Part shown: positions 34,604-44,574 of the stretch, one piece after another
Numbering within the stretch: position 1 is the stretch's first letter
Layout of the letters: each line of letters begins with the position of its first letter
From: Notospermus geniculatus
Lineage: Eukaryota; Nemertea; Pilidiophora; Heteronemertea; Lineidae
DNA: 64,000 bases
NCBI GenBank assembly: GCA_002633025.1
Contig: NMRB01000353.1
Coordinates: 136,605-200,604 of the forward strand
Reading direction: 5' to 3'
Notes under the pieces: generated by a model
What the model saw: only the letters and a program-made list of their open reading frames with translations
Databases searched by the model: none
Told to the model about the DNA's origin: nothing
Program-made: the position numbers and the translations under genes

Positions 34604-35335
34604 TCAGTAAGCCTCTTTAATTCTTAACACATAATCTGACTGGTCGTTAGTAAATACAGAGAAGTTGGCAATGTTTGTATTGACTTTGCATGTGTGACAA
34701 TCCTTCAGATGGTCCAGGATGGCAGATCTATCCGAAAAGTGTTCAGACACCCTAGTAGCCAAGTGACGTTTGGTCTTACCAATGTAAGACAAGTTCCTAT
34801 CACAGGAACTTTGGAATTTATAAACAACTTTGGCTCTTAAGCCCCGTTTATACAGAGCACGGTTTGCGGTCCGGCATCCGGTGTGCGTTTTCCGTCCAGA
34901 ATGCCTCAATGTATTTTCTTATAACCGTTTATACAGAGCGCGGCCACCGCACTCGCCGTTCCGGTGCCCGGACGCCGCGCCGCATTGAATGCCTCCAGAG
35001 CAATTCCTGTACGGTCGCCGCAACGCCGGACGGTCCTGGACCAATCAGCGGACTGTTTTAATACCACGTGAAGAAGGAGATTATCACGATTCGCTGCCGT
35101 CGAGAAAACCGTGCCCGTTTACCGTATCCTGTTGGAACGACAAGCCGCATTCCCGTTCCGGAGGCCGTAACCGTATGCCGGATGCCGGACCGCAAACCGT
35201 GCTCTGTATAAACGGGGCTTTAGACTGGTGTTGCACTTTTCAGAGAGAAATATCTGCCAACCCGGAATGATCGAAAGGTTATCTTTACATTCACGCCCAC
35301 AGACCTGAAAATTGACAGCAAGCGTTATTAAGGCC
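34604..35335 (-). pseudogene. Penelope-like element, GIY-YIG endonuclease fragment
   Basis: The minus-strand frame contains the diagnostic VVYKF...LSYIGKTKRHLATRVSEH pattern, a GIY-YIG nuclease core with the following Arg and Glu-His, then ILDHLKDCHTC. This is the C-terminal endonuclease of Penelope-like retroelements. The frame is interrupted by a MITE (34840-35219); removing it plus one TTA gives a continuous ...NTSLRAKVVYKF... The fragment begins abruptly at ~35336, where the 0.9-kb unit repeat starts, and no reverse transcriptase remains. Dead copy. Confidence 0.82.
34840..35219. mobile_element. MITE with TTA duplication inside the Penelope fragment
   Basis: Ends AGCCCCGTTTATACAGAGCA and complement, with TTA at 34837-34839 and 35220-35222. 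Arms share GGTTTGCGGTCCGGCATCCG. A diverged internal copy of the end (ACCGTTTATACAGAGCGCGG) lies at ~34923. 380 bp, PIF/Harbinger-type. Confidence 0.9.
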
Positions 35336-36250
35336 CTGGATACTAGAAACATAAGACCCTTCTAATATTTGTTCATTCCTTATTAGCGCTCTCTTTTATC
35401 CAATCCCACATTGTAAAAAAAATCGTTTTCTCTACTCATACTTGTATCTGTATTATTCTGTCTTAGTGTCAAATTGATTTTCACGAATAAAATAACATAA
35501 AATAAAATAAATATTTCTTCTCTTGAGTTAACTGTACACTAATTCTATTCTCATCTATTGCTGAAATAGAAAAGGCTAGCACATTACACTTACATCTTTG
35601 CACATGACATTTTCGTTCCCTCAGTCACCGCTAGGTTGAAACGTGACTTCGGTAGCTACTGCCATCTTCGGGGCGAATTTTTCGCCCCGATGCTATTTTT
35701 CGGAACAAAATGACCTGATTAGAATGGGGGAATCCCAAACAAACGCACGTTGATGACGTCCATCTTGAACGTTTACACACGCAGATATGTGGCAAGGGAA
35801 TCCCCAAATTATGATAATGAGTCTCAACAAAATGGCAGTAGCTACCGAAGTCACCTTTCAACCTGGCTGTGACTGAGGGAACCAAAATGTGCACATGATG
35901 CAATAATTGTTATAACACACAAAAAATTACATGTAGAAATTTTACACTTCCATTCATACAATTTTACACTTCCATTCATACAAAATGGTTTTTCTTAAAT
36001 CGCGTGATTCCGTATTTTTTGTACCAGTACAGCACAAAACAGTTAATACTCTCTTAGTATAATACTCTCAAAACCTGAACTATTCTAGCAAGGTTACACA
36101 AATTTTCATGTACTTAAAGCTGACGTGAATAAACAAAGCCCCCTTGCGACGAGGAAGAGAATTGCAAACGCCCTGCAGACATAGTTTCAGAACATGATAG
36201 ACTCCACGAGGCCAGGAGGGTGCGACCTTATTGAATGTCTAGGAAGCATA
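35336..36250. repeat. 0.9-kb unit repeat, copy 1
   Basis: Starts CTGGATACTAGAAACATAAG and ends near GAATGTCTAGGAAGCA. Copies 2 and 3 are at 41627-42510 and 42822-43680 in the same orientation. It contains the hAT-like MITE 35608-35890. Confidence 0.85.
35608..35890. mobile_element. hAT-like MITE with 8-bp target duplication, copy 1
   Basis: Inverted ends CATTTTCGTTCCCTCAGTCA and complement, long arms (GGTAGCTACTGCCAT). Flanked by the 8-bp duplication GCACATGA (35600-35607, 35891-35898). Copy 3 of the unit keeps a single GCACATGA at 43358-43365, an empty site. Confidence 0.9.
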
Positions 36251-37474
36251 CTAAGTTAGAAGCCAACTAGGAGATAGTAGCACACCAAATGCCTAGTTGC
36301 ATTCTAGTTAGTTGGGGCTTCCAGGAGTGTTGCACAAAAGCATGCTAGGCACTCAACTACGTGGCAACATACTTTGTGGGATAGTAGAGTACTATTTACT
36401 TGCAGACCAAGTTAAATGACTTCCACCTGACAGGACAATGTGCACTGGGTGTGACAATTCATTATTCTGTTGTTATATAAGACTTGGAGGAATTTGCTCG
36501 TTGTACACTTAGGAGTTTTTCAGCACTAAAAGTTATAAATGGGTGTTCCTAGTCCATTTCAGCTGGGCGATCGGTGGCCTATGACCGATGGAAATAACCC
36601 TTTATGATCATCATATTATAAGAATAGTCCTACTGTACAACGGGCATAACACTGACCTCCAAGTATAAGCACAGCACCATTGGCCTTGGGGACAGTTTGA
36701 ACCTATTTCTGCTTTGGCGAACATGACAAAACAGCCGAAGAAAGCCAACTTCACAGTGGAGGAAAACCTCTATATTGTTGCGCAGTATGAGAAACACCAT
36801 GATCTAATAGATGCTCAGCATAAAAGTGCTGAGACAAACAAGAGGAAAAAAGCGGTGCGGGAGGAAATTCAGCGCTCGCATACTGCAAAGTTCCCCAATG
36901 TTCTTCGAAGCGTTGATGAACTTAAAACGAAATTGGTTAAGCTTAAGTCGGAGGCCAAGACTGAATATTCACGTGTGCGGAGAGAAAAGCAAAGAACAGG
37001 CGGTGGTCCATCTCCCAAACCCATTTCTGCAGTGCATGAGAAATTGATTGCTTTGAATGAAACATCACCTAGTTTCACGGGATTGCAAGGTGTGGAGTCT
37101 GCAAATATGCCTACAGGTTAGTCTTCGGTAATGATTCGTTTTCATTGTTGCCAATATCTGTTATCATTCTCCATGCATTTAAAAATCACTACGACGTGAA
37201 ACTGCAAAATTTTTATTTTAAGTTGAGTACACCCATGACTGCTAATACTACTGACAAAGTTTACAAATTCAATCAAGACAAATGGGTGCCTTTAATACAC
37301 AAGAAAACAACATAAATCAAGGGTTAAGAGATGACAATATTGATAATGAACAAGTACGATTGGCTGCTCTTGTTGTCTCTGCATCTGAATTAATACAGAA
37401 TATGTAGACCAACTTGGTTGAAAGTAACAACAACACATTTTTTGGCAGATGATGCTTCTCATCATGAAGAAGAT

Positions 37475-37680
37475 TGTCACGTTGTGACGCCGGAATCTCC
37501 GGTCCGTGTTTTCTTTGTAAGTGCGTCGCTAAGCAACGCGGCGTCAGGTTTTTTGCCCCACCCGGAACACGTGGAGCTCAATCAAGCACAATTGAAAAAT
37601 AAATCTGCTCATTAATCGAACATTTACGTCATTCTCGATGTCATATGAAGCAGCAATTCGTCAATGTGCATTCCATGACA
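37475..37680 (+). repeat. 5' LTR
   Basis: 206 bp, TGTCACG...ATGACA. It contains GTGACGCCGGAATCTCCGG and AACACGTGGAGCTCAATCAA. Identity with the 3' LTR starts and stops exactly at TGT and ACA. The following primer-binding site could not be assigned. Confidence 0.9.
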
Positions 37681-38152
37681 GCTTTTTCAATTAGTCCAAT
37701 GAGTATTCCCACGTCAATCAACGAAACAACGCTAAAATACCAACGGAAAGTGAACGTGAACCAACACCGGGTCAGCACCGTGCACTGCAGTGTATATGTT
37801 GTGTGCATCGTCATATCGTGGTCTCGATAAATCAATTCACGAACGACAATCAAGCTGAATTAAGCAATAATACGATGATAGGACTGCCCTATAAGCAATC
37901 TGCAATACTCTTGTCCTGTGAGCCCTGTCAAGTTTATTTACGGAAGGAAGCTAGGCCTAGGGGAACCCACGCACGTGCTCCACGAAGTTAGTTCGTTCAT
38001 CGGCCGACAGAGGGCGCCTCCGTACAGTGACCAGCTGTGCAGTGTTTACAAGCAAGAAACGGAACTTTCTACTACATTTCAACGTTGATTATCGATAATA
38101 AGACTTTGATTTGATAACGAACACCTTTGTCAGACCTGCAAACGTTACTTCC

Positions 38153-39154
38153 ATGATGTCTACCTTACCTGAAACCTCCAAGGACGCCAAAGCATTGAGA
38201 GCGAGCAAGAAAAGGAAGATCAATAGCCTGCTGAAGCAAGCCAAACCACTCTTAGATTCCAGTGACGGGATTCCTCATCATGAATTTTCGAAATTAGCCG
38301 ATAACCTACGTCATCATTTGGATCTCATCCAAACCGACAATGATTTGGTCATTAGACTCAAGTGTAAGGAACTTGATACTACAGGTATGGATGATGGTGC
38401 AATCGAAGCCGCTGAGGAGAAGATCGCCAAAGCTGAAGAGCAATACGTCAGTCAGATGATCGATGCTACGAATCCGACCGTTCATCAGCTGATCAAGAAA
38501 GCCGAAGAACGTCGTCCGCCGGATCCGAAATCTGTAGTGCCAGATCCGAAAGACCCAGACCCAACTGTTAGTAAAACAGCAGCAGCCCGTAGTTGCATGG
38601 AGAAGCTTAAGTTTCCGACATTTTCGGAATATGAAGTAGAATGGAAGTTTGGACCGCCTGCGGGACCGCACCACCAAGGCCTGGTTGAACGTATGGTCCA
38701 AGAGGTCAAACGATCTATGAAGCATTTGGTAACAGCCGACAAGCTGACTTTCGCTGAATGGGAGACCGTCTTCTCGATGATTGCTGGCCTGCTGAACAGT
38801 CGTCCTATTGCCGCTGTATCTTCGTCACCCCTGGATGAGCCTCCGATCACACCGAATCACTTTCTTATCGGGAGAGGTTCCCTTCCAAGTGCTCAAGTAC
38901 CGTGTGAAGAGTACATCGGAAACACCCGCAAACGCAGGGAGCTCTGTAACGAGATGGTAGATGGATTCTGGCGTCGGTGGATGGCTAGCATCCACAAGCT
39001 GTCACCACGTCAGAAATGGTCAAAGGAAGAAGAAAACGTACAGATCGGTGATGTCGAGGATCTTGGAGAATGGCAGAAGTCGTCGCGACATACACTGGTG
39101 ATGATAACTTCGTTCGTGTCGTCGATGTCAAGTGTGCCGATGGAAATACTCTGA
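38153..39154 (+). pseudogene. BEL/Pao Gag joined to integrase C-terminal region
   Basis: The first ~170 codons are a charged helical Gag-like region of the type found in BEL/Pao elements (KALRASKKRKINSLLKQ..., LKCKELD). After LKFPTF the frame passes directly into integrase sequence: WKFGPPAGPHHQGLVERMVQ, FSMIAGLLNSRPI and the RRWMASIHKLSPRQKW tail. Protease, reverse transcriptase, RNase H and most of the integrase catalytic core are absent. The join is in frame, so the deletion left one long open frame. The element is not autonomous. I describe it only and do not reconstruct it. Confidence 0.8.
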
Positions 39155-39677
39155 AGCGTCCGATCACCAAACTAATGCCTTTGATGAAGAGAGCCGAGAG
39201 GATGGATCTAGGAACGTGATTTGATTGTCAGATCTAGAGACACTCCGTATACTTACCGTAGTATATCGACTGTTATGAGGACATTCCGTGTCTTTGCGTA
39301 TTTGCGTTGTTTATTGCGTGTTTCAAGTTGGACTTTCATTTGCGTATTCCATTTTGGACTTTCATTTCTCGATAGTGTTGCATGAGCCAAGTCGCCGCTC
39401 TTCGTTTCATTTTCTCATTTGGACTGTCACATATGTGTTTTCGCTAAGCCCAATGAGGTATCGTGAATTCAAGGACATTTCTAGACGACAATATCATGGA
39501 TAATGGATGTTTATTCTCGTGATTTCGTGTTTCTCACTTAGATCATTATCAGTGAACAATCTTGCGAGATTCTTTAGTCGTGTGAAACTGAGAATAATAT
39601 TGTTTGATATCCGGATAGATATATGTATTTGGACTTTCACCTTTCCAACATCCCTGTTGGGCGGATGTCCCCTGGGA

Positions 39678-39884
39678 TGTCACGTTGTGACGCCGGAATC
39701 TCCGGTCCGTGTTTTCATTGTAAGTGCGTCGCTAAGCAACGCGGCGTCAGGTTTTTTGCCCCACCCGGAACACGTGGAGCTCAATCAAGCACAATTGAAA
39801 AATAAATCTGCTCATTAATCAAACATTTAACGTCATTCTCGATTTCATATGAAGCAGCAATTCGTCAATGTGCATTCCATGACA
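39678..39884 (+). repeat. 3' LTR
   Basis: 207 bp near-identical to the 5' LTR, ending ATGACA just before the AAGAT duplication. The sequence before it (CCCTGGGA) is not an obvious polypurine tract. Confidence 0.9.
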
Positions 39885-40284
39885 AAGATGAAGGTTCGAA
39901 AAGTCCAACACCAACCGAAAACAACATCGCTGAATCTGAGAACGACGTAGAACTACATGAACCACTCCCATCATGCAGTGCAGCTACTTCGAGTCCGATT
40001 AAAGCAACTGACAAGGCACCGAAGAGGTCATCAAAAAGAAAGTCAACGGAAACAGAGAGCAACGCAACATACGATGATGTGCTGGCAAATGAATGCCTAA
40101 CACATAAATTGAAACAAAAGAAGTTGCGACTGGAAATTAAATTGCTTAAGACTAAGCTAAAAAGAAATTAACTTGGCTGAAGTTAAAATTGTTTTCGCCT
40201 TGCCATAAAGTCTAAAACAATGTCCTCTTGATGCAATAAATCAACGTGAATTTCAAGCACATGTTGTTTTCTTCTTTTCAAAGT

Positions 40285-41319
40285 CTACGCATTCCTAAAG
40301 TGGGTAGCAGCTATGTTATCACGCACTACAGTGCCATTCTGACGACCTTCATATGCCTCATCAAGAGGCTGAGGTTGTTGCGGTGCATCCACATCCTCAT
40401 CCACAGCCGGTTCTCCTAACTGGATCGCCAAGTTATGAAGTACTGCAGTAGCGCCGATCACAGTACAGGCTCGTTCTGGTTGCATACGTATTTCACCATG
40501 CAAAACATGAAAGCGGCGTTTCCATCTGCCAAATGTCTGTTCTATTAGGACACGTGTTTTTCGATGGGCAGTGTTGTAGCGTCGTTGCTCGTCATTTGCT
40601 GGATTCAGGTATGGAGTCATCAGCCATGGTCGGCAAGGATACCCCGAGTCGCCCAACAATACTCCGTCAGCATGACCACCTTCAAGAACCTCTGCAACTT
40701 GGCTTTCTCGGAACATTCGGCTGTCATGGGTCGAACCAGGCCATTTGACGACAATATTACTGAATTCACCATTAGCCTTGCACACGCCTTGGACATTAAT
40801 TGAATGGTAACCCTTTCTATTAACATAGTCATTCTCGTGATCTGATGGTGCAGTTATCCAAACATGACTCCCATCCAGGCACCCTATGACTCCTGGGAAT
40901 CCTGCAATTTCATAAAATGCAATCTGCTGCCTTCCGATTTCTTCGTCCTGAGGAAAACGTATTATGTCATTCATTTTTCTCACAAGAGCGCATGAAACCC
41001 GTCTAATGATTCTGCAAACGGTTGACTTGTGTAAATTAACTATATCCCCCACTACATTTTGAAATGTTCCGGGGGCAAAATAGCGAAGTGCAACCATCAC
41101 TTGAAGGTGGGTGGAAACTGCATGACTCCTCCGCGTGTCGTGCTGCACATCCTCTTCGATGAGTCTGCTTATGTAAACAATGCCATTTCTTGAAAATCTG
41201 TACCGCCTTTGAAGTTCAGCATCTTCAAAAACTTCCATAGGATCAGTTCGGTCACGAAAAACCCTCTCCCTCCTCAAAGCACGCCTGTGCTGGTATTCGT
41301 GCACCAATCTCCATGCCAT
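40285..41319 (-). CDS. PIF/Harbinger DDE transposase (HARBI1-like)
   Basis: Intact 344-codon frame from ATG at 41317-41319, close to the usual length of ~350. A helix-turn-helix-like N-terminal part (LHKSTVCRIIRRV, 97-108) precedes the RNase H-fold nuclease. Acidic residues expected in the catalytic triad are visible: Asp149 in CLDGSH, Asp224 in LLGDSGYP and Glu260 in VLIEQTFGRWKRRF; the conserved GSTHDSRMF (196-204) is also present. It cuts and pastes the element, typically at TWA targets, with the Myb-like partner encoded convergently ~110 bp beyond its stop codon. No stop or frameshift is seen, so the protein looks potentially functional. A host-domesticated HARBI1 is less likely, because the Myb partner gene and probable element ends surround it. 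Confidence 0.93.
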   Translation of the reverse strand: MAWRLVHEYQHRRALRRERVFRDRTDPMEVFEDAELQRRYRFSRNGIVYISRLIEEDVQHDTRRSHAVSTHLQVMVALRYFAPGTFQNVVGDIVNLHKSTVCRIIRRVSCALVRKMNDIIRFPQDEEIGRQQIAFYEIAGFPGVIGCLDGSHVWITAPSDHENDYVNRKGYHSINVQGVCKANGEFSNIVVKWPGSTHDSRMFRESQVAEVLEGGHADGVLLGDSGYPCRPWLMTPYLNPANDEQRRYNTAHRKTRVLIEQTFGRWKRRFHVLHGEIRMQPERACTVIGATAVLHNLAIQLGEPAVDEDVDAPQQPQPLDEAYEGRQNGTVVRDNIAATHFRNA

Positions 41320-41523
41320 TGCGTGTGATATGACAATGTATTCAAGAACTCAGTAACATAGATGGCAGCACTTAGTAGTACTCCTGAACCCTACCAGACA
41401 TAGTATGTTGTTCAGAATGATACCAGACGTAGTATAGTTTTGTGCAACCGTACCAACTTGGTAGCAAGTTTGGCAGCCAACATAGAATGATACTAGGCCT
41501 AGTATGCTTTTGTACAACCGTCC

Positions 41524-41650
41524 CCTGGATACTAGAAACATAAGACCCAACTAGAAACATAAGACCCAACTAGAAACATAAGACCCTGGATACTGAAAAC
41601 ATAAGACCCAAATAAAAACGTAAGACCCTGGATACTAGAAACGTAAGACC
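41524..41650. repeat. AAGACCC-GATACTAGAAACAT minisatellite
   Basis: Tandem variants of TAGAAACATAAGACCC with CTGGATAC or CAAC spacers. A larger array of the same units lies at 42525-42840 between copies 2 and 3 of the unit repeat. Confidence 0.88.
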
Positions 41651-42510
41651 CTTCTAGAATTTGTTCATTCCTTATTAGCGCTCTCTTTTATCCAATCCCA
41701 CATTGTAAAGAGAATCGTTTTTCTGCTCATACTTGTATCTGTATTATTCTGTCTTCGTGTGAAATTGATTTTCACGAATAAAATAAAATAAAATAAATAT
41801 TTCTTCTCTTGAGTTAACTGTACACTAATTCTATTCTCATCTATTGCTGAAATAGAAAAGGCTAGCACATTACACTTACATCTTTGCACATGACATTTTC
41901 GTTCCCTCAGTCACCGCTAGGTTGAAAGGTGACTTCGGTAGCTACTGCCATCTTCGGGGCGATTTTTTCGCCCCGACGCTATTTTTAGAAACAGGATGAC
42001 CTGATTAGAATGGGGAATCCCAAAAAAATGCACGTTGATGACCTCCATCTTGAATGTTTACACATGCAGAAATGTGACAAGGGAATCCCCAAATTATGAT
42101 AATGAGTCTCTACAAAATGGTAGTAGCTACTGAAGCCACCTTTCAATCTAGCGGTGACTGAGGGAACCAAAATGTGCACATGATGCAATAATTGTTATAA
42201 CACACAAAAAATTACATGTAGAAATTTTACACTTCCATTTATACAAAATGGTTTCTCTTACATTGCGTAATTCCATATTTTTTTGTACCACAGTAAAGCA
42301 CAAAACAGTTAATACTCTCTGAGTTTAATACTCTCAAAACCTGACCTATTCTAACAAGGTTACACAAATTTTCATGTACTTAAAGCTTACGTGAATAAAC
42401 AAAAAGCCCCCTTGCGACGAGCAAGAGAATTTCAAACGCCCTGCAGACATAGGCTCAGAACATGATAGATTCCACGAGGCCAGGAGGGTGCCACCTTATT
42501 GAATGTCCAG
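41627..42510. repeat. 0.9-kb unit repeat, copy 2
   Basis: Direct-orientation match to copy 1 including the hAT-like MITE at the identical site. It continues into the minisatellite. Confidence 0.88.
41894..42175. mobile_element. hAT-like MITE, copy 2
   Basis: Same element and same GCACATGA target duplication (41886-41893, 42176-42183) as in copy 1. It was carried along by duplication of the unit, not inserted independently. Confidence 0.9.
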
Positions 42511-42524
42511 AAAGCAAAGACCCA

Positions 42525-42840
42525 CGACCTTAGACTTCTAGAAAGATAAGACCCTGGATACTAGAAAGATAAGATTCAACTAGAAACATAAGACCCTAGA
42601 TACTAGAAACATGACACAACTAGAAACATATAAGACCCAGGATACTGGAAACATAAGACCCAACTAGGCCTAGAAACATAAGACCTTGGATAATAGAAAC
42701 ATAAGACCCTACTAGAAATATAAGACCCTGGATACTAGAAACATTAGACCCAACTAGAAACATAAGACCCTGGATACTGAAAACATCAGACCCAAATAAA
42801 AACGTAAGACCCTGGATACTAGAAACATAAGATCCTTCTA
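42525..42840. repeat. AAGACCC minisatellite, larger array
   Basis: Roughly 12-15 irregular units of TAGAAACATAAGACCC with alternating spacers. Confidence 0.88.
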
Positions 42841-43680
42841 GAATTTGTTCATTCCTTATTAGCGCTCTCTTTTATCCAATCCCACATTGTAAAAATAATC
42901 GTTTTCTCTGCTCATACTTGTATCTGTGTCTTAGTGTGAAATTGATTTTCAGGAATAAAATAAAATAAAACAAGATGACATTGTAAATGTCGTATGGTTC
43001 CCGATGTACAGGTTCGGACATGACATGACGTATGACATGACATATGACATGACATGACACATGACATGACATGTGATATGATATGACATGACATGTGACA
43101 TGATATGACATGACATGTGACATGATATGACATGACATGTGACATGATATGACATGACATGNACACACACACACTGACAGACAGATACACACACACACAC
43201 ACACACACACAGACACCAAGACCAAAAACAATATGGTTCCCGATCTTAAGATCGGGGAACCATAATAAATATGTCTTCTCTTGAGTTAACTGTACACTAA
43301 TTCTATTCTCATCTATTGCTGAAATAGAAAAGGCTAGCACATTACACTTACATCTTTGCACATGATGCAATAACTGTTATAACACACAAAAAATTACATG
43401 TAGAAATTTTACACTTCCATTCATACAAAATGGGTTCTCTTACATTGCGTAGTTCCATATTTTTTGTACCACAGTACAGCACAAAACAGTTAATACTCTC
43501 TTAGTATAATACTCTCAAAACCTAACCTATTCTAACAAGGTTAAAGAAATTTTTATGTACTTAAAGTTGACGTGAATGATCAAAAAGGCCACTTGCGACG
43601 AGCAAGATAATTGCAAACGCCCTGCAGACATAGGCTCAGAACACGATAGACTCCACGAGGCCAGGAGGGCGCCACCTTAT
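42822..43680. repeat. 0.9-kb unit repeat, copy 3 (no hAT MITE)
   Basis: Matches copies 1 and 2 but lacks the MITE (single GCACATGA at 43358-43365) and carries an inserted CATGAC-rich block at about 42970-43262. Confidence 0.85.
43013..43211. repeat. CATGACATGTGACATGATATGA satellite plus CA repeat
   Basis: A ~22-bp unit is repeated about six times to 43161, followed by an N at 43162 and a CA-repeat with ACAGACAGATAC interruptions. A related block (same lead-in CAAGATGACATTG, GTCGTATGGTTCCCGATG) lies at 62384-62740. Confidence 0.9.
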
Positions 43681-43756
43681 TTGCCTTCCAGCTGTCGAGG
43701 TGTCAACATCGTCTGGAGAGCTATCGTCTGGAGAGCTTTTCTTTTGAAAGAAAAAA

Positions 43757-43835
43757 ATTGGCCGAGCTGGGAATCGAGCCCACACCCTGCTGCCTCTGTT
43801 CCACCGTCTTCTCCATTCGCCCACCGAACTTGTTG
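43757..43835 (-). repeat. tRNA-like relic
   Basis: The minus strand has A box-like TGGGCGAATGG and B box-like GGCTCGATTCC at normal spacing, but no acceptor stem pairing. Probably a decayed tRNA-derived repeat. Confidence 0.35.
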
Positions 43836-43925
43836 GAAGAATGCTCATGTTTTCTCTTATTCGCAGTATTATTACGTACGTCGATGGCGTACGCCTATGA
43901 CAAACACAAATCGTGTCTTTGCCAG

Positions 43926-44028
43926 CTGGCTCGTTAGCCGTGTGGATAGAGTGGTGGATTACGAATCAGAAGGTCGACGGTTCGAGTCTCGTCTCAATGG
44001 GTAAAGGACAAAAGTCGACGAACGAAAA
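43926..44028 (+). mobile_element. tRNA-Arg-like SINE
   Basis: The head resembles a tRNA with a TTACGAA anticodon loop (ACG) and B box-like GGTTCGAGTCT. The tail GGGTAAAGGACAAAAGTCGA recurs inverted at about 47020-47045, next to no tRNA head, as expected for a 5'-truncated copy. Confidence 0.45.
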
Positions 44029-44574
44029 CCTAAATTTTCGGCCGGGAGAAGATATACCGAGAATTATGATTGGATAACAAACGATTCATTTGAAGAATAC
44101 TAGGCCCGCCCATAACCACAAGTCAAGTCATTGATTATATACGATATTATGCACTCCTATTGTGACATGAAATGAGGAACACCGAATACTGGTACAAGTT
44201 TGTTGAGTAATAGGCTAGGCCACACAAAAAATATACTTGTTTAGCGTCAAATCATCTCAAGGTTAGGAGAGAGTTATTAATTTTTTGTCATTTTTTACGA
44301 GCACATGGTATAGGTTCTTTAACTTTCAAAAGAGAGATATGGTGCCGATGTGAGCATTGCAGTGTGAAAACAGAGATACGGTGCGCCTTCGAAGTTGATG
44401 GTCCCGTCCTGTGCGATAAAGCACCCTTATCTCCGCATTCACACGGGGCTTGTTTTTGAAGCAAGCGAGGGCGGTTATCTCTAAACCTCTCATAGCTCTG
44501 TCTCATAATCGTCAAGTCTTCTTGCGATACTGGCCACGTATATGCACAAAAAAAATCCTCATATTAAGTGTATG

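Larger units (their letters stand above)
37475..39884 (+). mobile_element. Young BEL/Pao-like LTR element, internally deleted
   Basis: Two direct repeats of 206-207 bp, beginning TGTCACG and ending ATGACA (the canonical TG...CA ends), bound the element. The 5-bp target duplication AAGAT flanks it (37470-37474, 39885-39889). The internal region is ~2.0 kb, far too short for a complete element, and codes a Gag-integrase remnant. The LTRs differ by about three substitutions and one indel, so insertion is recent. Confidence 0.9.
36723..40171 (+). pseudogene. Harbinger Myb/SANT-like protein, disrupted by LTR insertion
   Basis: In PIF/Harbinger elements this partner binds DNA and imports and recruits the transposase. 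Exon 1 (36723-37116) starts at ATG 36723 and encodes a Myb/SANT-like helical domain (FTVEENLYIVAQYEKH, then KTKLVKLKSEAKTEYSRVRR) followed by GGGPSPKP. A donor GTTAGT follows at 37117. Exon 2 starts at 37449 after TTTTTTGGCAG; phase is consistent (G + AT gives Asp). After only 26 bases it is broken at 37474 by the LTR element (37475-39884). The frame resumes at 39890, right after the second AAGAT, and ends at TAA 40169-40171 with a basic coiled-coil tail (LKQKKLRLEIKLLKTKLKRN). Without the insert and one AAGAT the frame is open throughout, so the insertion is the only visible lesion. Confidence 0.85.
36314..41525. mobile_element. PIF/Harbinger transposon with nested LTR element
   Basis: Contains both proteins of an autonomous PIF/Harbinger element, arranged convergently: a Myb-like protein (+) and a DDE transposase (-). 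Probable inverted ends share TTGCACAAAAGCATGCTAGG (36331) with TTGTACAAAAGCATACTAGG (inverted, ending near 41520); the exact termini and target duplication are unresolved. It lies between copy 1 and the copy 2 array of the unit repeat. A 2.4-kb BEL/Pao-type element is inserted inside. Confidence 0.8.

Noticed and set aside
40285-41319. Domesticated host HARBI1
   Set aside because: The Myb partner gene and probable inverted ends indicate a transposon copy.
42525-42840. CRISPR-like array
   Set aside because: Irregular units without constant-length unique spacers in an animal genome; it is a minisatellite.
42872-43370. Minus-strand frames rich in CVCVCV and HVMSCHVMSYH
   Set aside because: Translations of the CA repeat and CATGAC satellite.
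43576-44004. 142-codon plus-strand frame
   Set aside because: Spans the end of a repeat unit and two tRNA-like relics; not a coherent protein.
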